Origin: Jaapia argillacea MUCL 33604
Taxonomy: Eukaryota; Basidiomycota; Agaricomycetes; Jaapiales; Jaapiaceae
Length of the DNA stretch: 64,000 bases
Reading direction: 5' to 3'
NCBI GenBank assembly: GCA_000697665.1
Contig: KL197728.1
Span: 40,939 to 104,938 of the forward strand
Below, in pieces: positions 47,529 through 58,500 of this stretch (its first letter is position 1; each line of letters begins with the position of its first letter). The notes under the pieces are model-generated. The model was not told where the DNA came from. It did no database searches and saw nothing but the letters and a program-made list of their open reading frames with translations. A program made the position numbers and the translations under genes.

Positions 47529-48171
47529 GGTTTCTGAGGAAAACGAGATGAAGGCCTGCCAGAGGACTGTGAAGGATGAAAGTTGGATGAAAGTTGTGGA
47601 TAAGTCTCAGCCACGCGTCTCTTTTGGTTACCATCTGGCTTCGTGGCTATCGATACCCTCCGCTTCAGCCCAACTTGGGCCTTGTTACACTCGTGCACAC
47701 CCCGTCCGCAGTCCCAACTCAACACCACAGGAACCCCATCATTAACACCCACCGTTTTGCGAGGGATTGTTGTTCGAATTTGGCTGGCTGAATTATACTA
47801 AATCCTCCGTTATTTCACCGGGTATAAAATCGGGCATGTCTGTTCCTCCTCGCTCTGTGAAACGTCTACAACCAATCTTCGTCGTACGCCATATTCCTTG
47901 CTATTCACTGTGACCTTGCATCTGCAGTTGTTGAGCGAAAGTGTCCGAACAAGTCACATGACCGTCGCCCTGTTTGTTGAGCTTCGAAGCGTGGCAAGTT
48001 GGTTGCTCTCCTGCTGTAAAGTCAGTGTGTTGTGTGCACCATCGGGATATCCACCCAGGACAACTATCCTCATTTACAGTCTTTCATCCCATCCTAGCCG
48101 CGTTCATAGATTCCTATCGAGCGCGGTCAGTTCACTGTATCCTGGCTGTCCCGACCATTAAACCAAAACCA
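47529..48171. promoter_or_regulatory. Divergent promoter region, Cys-rich / SAP genes
   Basis: 643 bp between opposed starts. A strong TATAAAA stands at 47823-47829 on the plus strand, about 340 bp before the SAP gene ATG, which would leave a long leader or an unrecognised leader intron. No coding frame is convincing. Confidence 0.5.
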
Positions 48172-49653
48172 ATGGCGCCTTCCATCTTCACCGGCGGAGT
48201 CATGTCCAAGCGAAAGGCTGATTTGCAAATCATTGCAAAGGCACTTGACCTCGATGAGACTGGGAACAGAGATGACCTCCAGAGCCGAATCAAGAGGCAC
48301 CTTGAGGAAAATCAGGGTATTCTAGAGGATGACCCAAGGTTCTCTGGCCTGTATACCAAGCGAAGGAAGAGTGTACAACCACCACCAAGGCATGTCTTAT
48401 CCGTTCGACTTGTTCTCTGTCCTAATTGATCCCCACTAGTCGATTTGCCGCGCCATCCCAGCCCGTCCCTCTGCCTCTTGAGGATCCTCCCCCTCCGCAT
48501 CCCTCTGCAGTAATCCCGCTCACTCCCCGAATCAACCCACTCGCCACGATTCCAGAAACTCCTGCATCAGAAGCTCACGATATCTCAACCATGCTTCGAC
48601 AGTCGGATTCCCCACCTATGATTGCATCTAGTTCTCGCATTGCCACCGATGCTCCCAATGTTTCGTCAGGACCACCGTCACCCACATTGACCACCTCCCC
48701 AACTCGCACTGCTCAAACAATTTCACCTGCCCCTCCTCCCAATTCTCGAGCAGCCTATACATCGTATCCCGCCTCCCGCATGGGTGATGCTTCATTCATT
48801 TCTCGCATACTTCCGTTTTCCGCCCCTTCCAAATCCCTGAACCAAGTCATCCCTCAGGATGATGCGTTCCTGCGATCAGGTGCAGATACTCTGCTCCAAA
48901 TACGAATGGTGCGTGATTTTTGGGAACGCCTTTTACCCATTACATCTTATGACGCGCCTGTTCTCAGTTCCTTTCCAATGCCCAACGTTTGTGGTCTTTG
49001 ACCGCTGTATTTGAACTGTTATATATTCTGTTCGCGATTGTCCCATGGCAGATAGTTCGTAGATCTCTTCAAGTTGCCTGCTCATTATTTTGACCTTCCA
49101 GCAGTATTCCCCCGTCACTAGCCCTGGCATCAAAATTATGTATCCACCCGTCACAATACTCAAGGATCCAGATTTCTGGCGTGTTCTATTTCATTGGTCC
49201 CTGACGGCCCTTTTGATCCCAAGTCTATTTGGGGTTCTCATCTCATTCCGACCAAAGACCCACCCTACTCCATCCCCACCTCCACCTCCGCTTTCAGTCC
49301 CGACCCCGTTAGAACGGTTCGGTTCAAAACGGTTTGGGGATCCCACTTCTCCCCATCAACCATCTCCTGATCCTGTATCACTCCATCTACCATCCCGAAC
49401 CACTACCAAACCCGTATCTCATCCGCCATCCCTGCCCTTTGATCCCCTAACGGCATCTATCATTCGACTTGCATGCCAATTTGGTTATCCTTATCCAGCT
49501 TTGGGCTCGCACCTGCACAACGGGACCATTGACGTCTTGGGTTTGAAGTGGAGAGTGCTGAGTGCCAGTCTTGGAGTTGCCTTTGCTTTTGCGGAAGCGA
49601 TCGCCGAGGCGGGTGCTCATCCTGCATCGAAGCTTGATGAGTTGAAGAAATAA
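48172..49653 (+). CDS. SAP-domain protein with membrane helices
   Basis: The N-terminus (MSKRKADLQIIAKALDLDET then DDLQSRIKRHLEEN) is a SAP/HeH-type helix-extension-helix, a fold that usually binds DNA or chromatin. A long Pro/Ser-rich spacer follows. Hydrophobic helices come next: LTAVFELLYILFAIVPW, VLFHWSLTALLIPSLFGVLI, and a weaker one near the end (SASLGVAFAFAEAIAEA). Joined order is QIRM, FLSNAQRLWSL, PWQI, QYSPVTSP. Inner-nuclear-membrane proteins (Src1/Heh, Man1) combine the same elements, but I do not see their MSC domain. Nuclear-envelope location is therefore an inference. The first intron (48390-48439) needs a GC donor. The start at 48172 (CCAATGG) is in frame with the SAP domain. 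Confidence 0.72.
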
Positions 49654-49960
49654 GTTCCTGTGTATGGTAGAACTGCGTCTGGTACGCTTTGTGGTTCTCG
49701 CCATCTGTCGCTTCGCTTTGTCATTGTTTTCGTTAGAATCATGGATACCCCCGTATGTTTGTGTGTAGCGTATGATTTATTGTTTTTTTATGTCGGCGTG
49801 GAAGGTACATAGATTGTGGTTGTCACTGCACGAATCGCCACCGGAGTGCCACTTTGAAGTTTCGTTCCATGTGCCTGTCTACTACGTGTCAGCTCACAGA
49901 ATCCCACTTCGAGTCCCGTAGCCAATAACTGCTTCCCATCTTCTCTCCTTCAACGACGCC
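49654..49960. other. Intergenic, tandem plus-strand genes
   Basis: 3' flank of the SAP gene and promoter of RFT1. Nothing else recognised. Confidence 0.5.
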
Positions 49961-51910
49961 ATGGTATCCCAAAACCAAGGCTCGGATACGTCGAAATTAT
50001 GGACTGCCTCGGTTGCTTCTGCATCCCTGCTTATGAGCCTGCAAATCTCCACGCGTCTGGTTACGTTCGTGGTCAACCAGGCAGTCCTTCGCATGACCTC
50101 GCCACGAGCATATGGAACAGCCGCCATCCAATTTGAGCTGTTACTCGGCACTATACTTTTTCTCAGCCGTGAAGGAGTCCGGAATGCGTTACTGCGAGCA
50201 TCTCCCAGAGACAAGGGCATCACCGGCGATGAAAAGTTGAAATCTGGTGCAGAGATAACTTCAAAGGCTGGAACCTTCACTGCTACGTCAACCACAAACC
50301 TTGCCTTCTTGCCCCTGCTTATCGGCTTGCCTCTATCCTTGGTCACATGTTGCTTGTACTATCGTCACGTCTCATTAGAAACAAGAAACCAACCGCATTT
50401 TGGTACATGCATCGTCCTGTATGGCGTCGCTGCCCTCGTAGAGCTCGCCAGTGAACCTTTTCACACCAGGTGAGCTCTGAGGCTCTGCTTAACGAGCCCT
50501 GCTAATCTGAACGGGAAGAGCGATGGCGGAATTGAGGACTAGTGTCCGAGTTAGAGCTGAAGGTCTTGGTGTCGTCGGCAAGGCCGTCACATCATTTTCC
50601 ATCCTGTTCTACGATGCTCGCCAGCCGGACACATCAGGGTCATGGACACTTCTAGCCTATGCAATGGGCCAGGTAGCCTACGCTACACTTGTCCTCGCAG
50701 TGTATTTGGCGCAATATGGTGTACGCGGGTTATGGGTGAGCTCATCCATGTCAGAAGTAAGAGGCACTCCGGAGAGGTCAGTTGATCCATTTTTATTTGC
50801 TGTCTTTGATTTGACCGATTTCTGGGACGTCGCCGACATCTTAGATTGAACACCTTTGATCCCGAGCTCTTGCGCCTCTCGTTAACTATGACTTCTCAAT
50901 CCGTTGTGAAACACTTTCTGACGGAGGGTGATAAAGTCATGGTTTCCCGAATCAGCCCCTTGGAGGATCAAGGCGGTTATGCGGTGGCCGTCAATTATGG
51001 TGGGTGTGACTTCACCGACACTGGCGTTGCTGTCTCACCATCTCTATAGGCTCGCTCTTGGCTCGCATGGTCTTCCAACCAATCGAGGAAGCAATGCGCC
51101 TCTTTTTCTCCAAGACTTTGGCTCACTCCTCAATTCCCACTGACTCTCCGCATTCCTCTCGTGTACCAAACACTCCGCCTCTACTCCAGGCTTGCAAAAC
51201 TCTCACCAACCTGCTGACGATCCAAATCGGGTTATCTGCATTTCTGATCACCTTCGGTTCAACCTACGTAGAAATTGCACTACATATTCTATTACCCCCC
51301 CGGTATTTGTCTACGAGTGCCCCACGTGTACTGAGTGCGTGGATTTGGTATCTCCCTGTACTCGCCATCAACGGAGGGCTGGAGGCCTTTGTCTCGAGTG
51401 TGGCAAGCACCTCTGATCTCAACCGACAAAGCTGGTATGTCGCGAGAATTCGCTAGTCCCCGACCGTTCACTGACCTGATAACTAGGTGGATGACGCTTT
51501 TTTCGGCTCTGTATGTTGCTTCTGCCCTGCTTCTATACTCTTTTCAGCTCGGAGACGCCTCACTCGTATTCGCCAATATCGTGAACCTCTCCGCTCGTAT
51601 CCTATACACGGGAAACTTTGTATCACGATACTTTCACTCTCATGGCGTAGGTGACCATTGGCGATGGTCGCATGTTACTTTAGATTGGCGGTCAGTGGTT
51701 TGCCTACTCATCTCACGAGTGGTGATGGTGGAAAGTGCTGCCTGGTTGGGTGTCAACGAAGAGTTGGAGACTCAAGGTAGGCATGCTTTATTCCGTGCCC
51801 CCATCTTGGTTCATATTGGACTTGGGGTTGTTCTCGCACTGGTATGTTTGGGAACGTGGTGGCATCAATCTGTACGAGTCATCATGCTGCAGAGGGTTAA
51901 GGTAGAATAG
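49961..51910 (+). CDS. RFT1: RFT1, ER lipid-linked oligosaccharide protein
   Basis: Polytopic ER membrane protein of the MOP/MurJ-like exporter superfamily, needed for use of Man5GlcNAc2-PP-dolichol in N-glycosylation. Family phrases are plain: SLQISTRLVTFVVNQAVLR, YGTAAIQFELLLGTILFLSREGVR, LVELASEPFH, SQSVVKHFLTEGDKVMVSR, DQGGYAVAVNYGSLLARMVF, PIEEAMRLFFSK and INGGLEAFVSSVAS. About 12 hydrophobic helices are expected, and most are visible. Introns are supported near 50471-50520, 50738-50845, 51000-51048 and 51435-51486. The start has the context CGCCATGG. The gene ends only 77 bp before the convergent FIG4 stop. Confidence 0.92.
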
Positions 51911-51987
51911 CCGGCAAGGCAATATCTGGCAGTCATACATAGTAACTGGGGGAATGTAAATGTACACCAAGGGCCAGTTCGATTCCA

Positions 51988-54900
51988 TCACGAGGGACCA
52001 TCCTCGAGCCATTTGTCGTAATTGTAATTTGTGACTCGGGTTGCTTCTGCAAATCGCGTAGAGCCCCGATCCACGTACGCCACGAAAGCGTCGTCGGATG
52101 AATCTCCAACATATTGCGACGTCCCAGACGCTATTCTCACCGCTAAGGTGTATAGTTGGAGATCTTGTTGCTCGGCCAGCTCCGCGATGGTGCTTGGCAT
52201 ATTTAAAAGATCCTGGCACTGATCGATGTATCTGAGGGGTTAGAGATTAGGGGGGCAGTATGGCAACGCAAGGAGAGCACAGACCCTCGGTACTCATCCT
52301 CTTCTTCAGTAGCCACAGAGGGTTCCAGTAACTGTTTGGCAAGTGCTTCAGTCGAGTAAGAATCTATTTGTGGTTCATTCCTGGATGTCTGGGACTGGTG
52401 AGGCGTAGAAGCACTGCCATGGGATTTTCGAGAGCCCGACGACACTTCGGTTCCCATCCAGCGCCGAACACCATCCATGAGCCTAATAGAGGGATGAGAT
52501 CTAGACCAACTTAACGCTGACGAGTTCACCTTGGAGTATGAATGCCAATGTTATGGGCCAGAAAGGGACTCTGGTTCATGTCCCTCGCAGTTTTACTGTT
52601 CGATGGTTAAAACCGTCCGGCCGGCGCAGTACTTGGGCTCACCCTGGGAGCTTCAGCGTACTGTTCATGGAATAGGCAAAGTGTTTCCCAAGAGACGTGA
52701 AGAGCAAGGGCCGATAATATTCGATCCAGAAATCCCCTCGTGTCTTGGCGAAAGCCTCGATGCCGACTTCGCAGTCGCGAAGTGGGTAGGGGGGCTGCAG
52801 ATTCTCTCGGCGAAACCATTGCTGGTAGCCGCTCCTTTTGGGGCATGAGTGAGTCGGGCGCTCTTGTTGCACCCCAAGGAACAGATTGATAGCAGCTTGC
52901 TTGTCAGCGTCTGGGCTCGGGATCAATTAACGTGATGCAATGAATACTATCAGCCTACCGAGCAGCGAGTTTGTGTAGAATCGACGAAAGTTCTCAATGA
53001 TATCCCGAGAGTGACTGTTCCAGTGTGGCATACGTCGGTACGTTTCGACTCGGTTAACCAATGCACTACCGGTGTACTGCAGAGCAATCGCTGACAACCC
53101 CACGGTTAACTCACGCATGGAAAGTGGACGGATTGTGCAAACTTACTATCCCCATGGTCGTGATACATCTCTGTCAACATATTTACGGCGTCCGAGTCGA
53201 AGGGTAAGTTTGGACTATCCACTATGCCGAGGGCATAAAGTTGATGTCCCAAGGCGCGTTTTCCGAAGACGAACTGGGCGGCATTGGTACGGTCGAGACA
53301 ATCGACGCAGTTTGTACGACAAATGCCATTTTGCAGAGATATTGAGCTCCGCCAGCCTATCTTTGGCTTCAACCTATAAATCAGCAGATGAGTATGGGAC
53401 CCGTGGATAGTTAAGATACTCACTCCTCCTCCAAACCGATAAAATGAGAGTAGGGTTCGGGACCAGAATGGAAAAAGCCCGAAAGCTGGATGGACTCTTC
53501 TGCAATGTCTTCGAGATAACTGATGACATCTTGAGTTTTCCTGCACATGGTGTCAACAGAGCCACCGGTAGGAAAATTAGTATGCGCACTCTTTGTAAGC
53601 GCGGGACATATCCCAAGCACGGTAGACCATTTTCTTGTCTTTGGGGAGAAATTGGTTGAGATAGTTGACGCATTGTGTGTATTCGTCGAGAAGCTTGGAT
53701 TCGCGTGGTTGTGGCTCTCGTTTCTTAATCAAGTTCAAGATCGTGATGGGAGCTCCGTAACGTCTGAAGAGGTCGTCGAAGTGCCTCGAGGCAGCAGTGA
53801 AGAAGGGATCAACAACGCTAACTATCCTTGCGTCATTGACCAATTCGACCCTACTACAACCGATATTACTCACTCTCGATTGGAGGTTTGGGACTCATAC
53901 TGTTCGGCTCCTGTGTCCAGTAGATTGGGATACTCCCTCGGTACTGAAGAAAAGGGATGAGCTCGATGCGAGGGAGGAGTATCACGGATACAACCTGCAC
54001 GTAACTGGTGTAATTGGGGCTCGGGCGGCGATCTGATTGGGCGTTAGGATCAATCCGTAGACTGGGAAAGTAAAACGGCGTTGTGAGTGCCTCGGACACA
54101 ATCTGTTCGGTCTCAACTTCATTGGCAACATTGCCCTAAGCCATTGTGTTAGCCGATACTAATAGGTAGACGATGGGTGTACCTCGTCGTTGACCCCACG
54201 TTTGAGATATCTCGCGCCTGCGAAGTGACGTGATCGCCGTGCTATCAAAGTAACGTAAACTATGCGGCCAAGGATCGTCAATTCTGTGGGACTGGTCAAT
54301 TAAAGAAACTTTGATTGAGATATGGAAACTTACTGGCTTGATCAACGTGCCCATGAATAAGTGGCAACAACCAATGTGCTTTGAGAGACGGTAACTCTCT
54401 GGATCCAAAAGCTGTGAGCAAATGGAAGTTCCACGCGAATCTGTCCGCAAAGGGCCACCTTCCCTCGGCATACTGCCAGGGCTGGGTGAGATTCTGCTGC
54501 AAAGTTGATGTGAGATCGTATGTATAACTAGTGAGGGCAATCAGAACTCCCGCAACAAGATATGAGGGCGTCGCATGCCTGAAATAGAAGTTCTTGGACA
54601 TATCCACTTGATTGAAGATGTGCATAAGACGTTGCTCTTCGGCCGGACGCTCAATCTTGTGGTTGAAGCAGATGGGGATGATATCGGTGCTCTCGCAATG
54701 GTAAAGATAGTGACCTCCAAGTAACGCAACAACGGATCTCTTGGAGATCAAGACGAGATACCAGCCAGCAGTGAATCTAATGAAACCTTGAAGCGCGTGA
54801 GACGAGATCTACATGGAGATGCACAGACATACCAGCGATGCCAAAGAATACCCTGGCCTTCCCTAATCCGCCGGATCCCTTATTCCCGTCGTCAAGCATC

Positions 54901-55199
54901 TTAAGCATAGCACTCATCTGCTTCCCAGTGTATACAGCCTCATCTTCGACAATAACTAGGTCTTCCTGGCAAGTACGATCGATCTTCAAGATGCGATGTC
55001 GTGAATCAGATGTATTTGATGCCACTATGTAGAAGCGTAGCTTGTTTTCATAGAGAATGAATTTGTTGAGCGCAAGATGAGAGTCGTGGTTAGGGGCGAG
55101 GGACGGCGAAGGGCGACTTCGTGAAAGGTGGGGCACGGTGTGGCTCGTGGCGTGGGCAGAGTCATTGACCGAAGGGAAGCGCGGAGGAGCGTCAAGCAT
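51988..55199 (-). CDS. FIG4: Polyphosphoinositide phosphatase FIG4
   Basis: SAC-domain lipid phosphatase that removes the 5-phosphate from PI(3,5)P2 on the vacuole, working with Vac14 and Fab1. N-terminal phrases match the human and yeast proteins: [71 protein letters not shown] and [12 protein letters not shown]. The catalytic motif [12 protein letters not shown] (Cx5R(T)) is intact at about 53285-53330. The C-terminus ends [10 protein letters not shown]. More than ten introns. I place the start at 55199 (MLDAPPRF). The frame is open to another ATG at 55268 that would add a hydrophobic segment, atypical of this soluble family. Confidence 0.92.
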
Positions 55200-55544
55200 G
55201 CTAGGCACGATAAGCAAAATTGTAATCGAGAGGAGTGGAAAGGACGCACGGAGGCTCATTCCTGACATCCAATAGGGACGTTTGTCCGCTTGGCGGGGAA
55301 TCCGCTGCTTGCGCAACGGCCATGATTATGCGATATTATCCTGGTTGGCAATGGAAAGATGCGATGCTAGGCCCTGCTGTAGACCACAGTACTTCAAGCT
55401 TCACGCACCAGCATGTTGCACAATCCAAGTCAGTCACTGTCCCAACAGCGTGCTTGTTACTCTACTTTCCCACGCGTCCCGTCCACCAAGTCGTCAGCTA
55501 AACTTCGAGGCCAACTCACATTTAACCCCGTCTCCCTACAGCAA
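55200..55544. promoter_or_regulatory. Divergent promoter, FIG4 / LAA1
   Basis: 345 bp between the chosen start codons of two membrane-traffic genes (276 bp if FIG4 starts at 55268). Promoter DNA is presumably shared. No element is assigned. Confidence 0.5.
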
Positions 55545-58500
55545 ATGTCGGAATACGAGGCAGCGACAGCACGACTTGATGAGGTGTGTCACTCCGTTCT
55601 GTGGTCGTCATCGTAGCTGAGATGCTCGCAGTCGAAGCTCGGTGGAGATGACGGAGAGATCTACCTTTTCAATTGGTTGTCGTCAACCGAGAAGCTGTTA
55701 GAACAATCAAACCCGGCGAGTATCTCTTGAAGTGCCATTGTCTCTTCCCCGCTGACTCGTTGAGCAGGACTCGTTGAAAGCTGCCCAGTCGGATCTGGAA
55801 GCCACTTTAGTGAAGGTCATCATCGCTCAAGATCCATTTCCTTCTCCAGGTCGACCTCTGCGAAATTTGGTTGCCCGTTGCCTTATTACCTTGTTTAGTA
55901 ATGGAGAGTCAAGGACACTGTTTGATACACTGCAGACGTTTCTGAGAGTTGCTGGCGATGCCAAGTTACTTGACAAAGATATGAACAAAACGTAAGTTTC
56001 CATCCATCAAATGATTACCTTGTGCTAAGTTCCGACAGCGCAGCTGTATACTGTATTGGTGCGCTGATGGGTGTGTTTGGATCGCAGGTGTGTATCAAAT
56101 ACTTGCACTGGGAAGAGTAGCCCAACCTTTTACTCAGGTTATGTCGCTCATGACTGAGATTACAACCGTCTCGTTGAAGATATTCAAATCGGCCAATGTT
56201 CGTCCATCCGCATGTCATATTTCGCTGCTTCATTACCACCTTCACAGAGTGTACTTCTCCGCTATCATGCCCTCGTAGCGTTGCGAAAGTCCCTGAGCAC
56301 GGCGAGAAGGGCCATCACCGATGCAGTAGTGAAAGATGTATTCAAGCAAATGAGACATGCATTGGGTGACAAGTCTCTTCCCATACAACGCTCCGCCTCG
56401 GATGTGTGTTGTGTCCCTCCACTGGCTCTTTTCCTCCACTTTCTGATGTTTCAATCAGGTACTTCTCGTCATGTACCAATCTAGTGAAGGTGTTGTGACA
56501 GCAGCTGACGCAGAGTCGATCGTTGCGCTTTGTACGAAGAGTCTCGAGACCGCTGACCAGTTAACTTGCCACTCCCTATCCAAACTTGTCGGTCACCTTC
56601 TAGCGTCTACACAGAAGGAACAACCAATACCGGCGTCCGACACCAAACGAGGATCCAACCTTGGGGGACCCAACGACGAAGATTCGACTTCTGCCCCCCG
56701 TAGCCTTCCCGAAGTCAAGTCCATTCTCAGCTTCAAGGATATGCTCCTCGTACTCTCAAACCATTTTAACAAGGTCAACTCGTCCAAAAAACTGCGAGTC
56801 GGTATCTTTCACTTTTACACTTCTTTGTTGAATTGTCTGGGGCCGTCATTTGTCGAGAGCAATTACGCGATCATTGTGAACCACCTCACCGGCGACGTCA
56901 TAGCCCACCAGAGAAACACAGTCACCCGTTACGAAGTCTTGTTGGCCAGGACTTTGGTCGGAATCATCTTGAGGGATCTTATCGGAGTGCGGATGCTGGG
57001 GGAGCAGGCACAGATCAACGCCATCCAGGAGCTGTCCAATTCCTATCTCAAGCGATGGCCTGCTATTATGCCTGGGCAGACTGCTCCAAACTCGTTGGTC
57101 CTCGACGTGGTTCTGGCTGAAGTTGCAGGATTGTTACAACAACTGGGAAACGCACCGCCTCCTGTGCAGGTACGTAGGCTGACAACTCGTCAAGGGTTGT
57201 TTTTTTTCACGTTTCATGCATGCACCCATAGGATGCACTTGCGGAGCCGCTGGTAACACTCTTGTCACATCCAAACCACACGGTACGCGTCAAGACGGCT
57301 TGGGCCCTACGATGCTTCTGCCATTCTACGCCGTCGCAACTGCCAAGAAATCTATTGAATGTCATCGACCTGCTCCAGCGCGACATCAATTCACTTACCT
57401 TGCCAACAGCCCCATCCGACATCGCAACCCGTGCGCTTGGTCATGCATACGGCCTTGCCGCTCTGGTGTCTACTATTCGTGATCGACCGCTTTACGTCTC
57501 TTACGACATCAGTGCGAAGGTTCTCGATATGTCGATTCAGCTCCTTAAACGCGCTGGAGATCACGACATAAAGGTTGCTCGCGTCGAGGTCGAGGTCGCA
57601 TGGATGGCTATATCCTCCCTCATGACATTGGGTCCGAATTTTGTTCGTGCTCATCTGCCGCAGTTGCTCGTTCTGTGGCGCAACGCTCTCCCGAAACCCA
57701 CTAGCAAAGACACTACGAACGACTCTAGTCGTGGCTACGAGGAATGGGGCTTCCTCATGCATGTACGTGAAAGTGCACTGGGAGCTATTTTGTGTTTCCT
57801 AGAGCATAATTCTCCTAGCCTTGTCACGCTCGATGTGGCTCGACGAGTGGCATCACTTCTTAGTAATGCCCTTTTGTTCGCCACCTCTTTCCTCACGCAA
57901 TCCGTACACGAGCCTGACGACGAGTCACAAAGGTCTGACCTCCCCTTGCGGTTGCGAGAAGCGCTGCTACGACTTCGCGCCTACCAATGCTTCTCTGCTC
58001 TGGGACACTCCGGCTTGACAGAATCCATCCAGGGGACCTTGCTGCTATCGACGCTCACGCTCTTCGCCAGCCCCGACGGATATGCTGGTTCTTCGGTTCA
58101 GGCAGCAATCGCGTCTTCATCGGGCAATTTTACCTCGATTTGGCAGACGACGGACGGTTACGCATATGGTGTCGCTGATCTTGATATCGCCCTCTCCCCA
58201 TCGAATGGACCGCAAGAAGGGATGGGTGGGGGAGTACAGGATAAGCACAATCGCGATTCCATCGAGGTCCTCTTGGATGACCTGGTCAGGGACAGTTTTC
58301 TGTTTTTTGTCTCCTGCTAACATTACGTTTTTAGCTCCGAAAACCTGTGTTAGGCTCTTGCGAACATGACCCTCTCTCAGCGTGCCGTCATCAAAATTTT
58401 GCCACGCAGGAGCGAATTGAACCCCCACCTGCCGCAACCGCTGTCGTCAATGCTGCAATCAGCCTTTTTGCAGAAATTCTTCCACTTCAAGACGTTCCAA

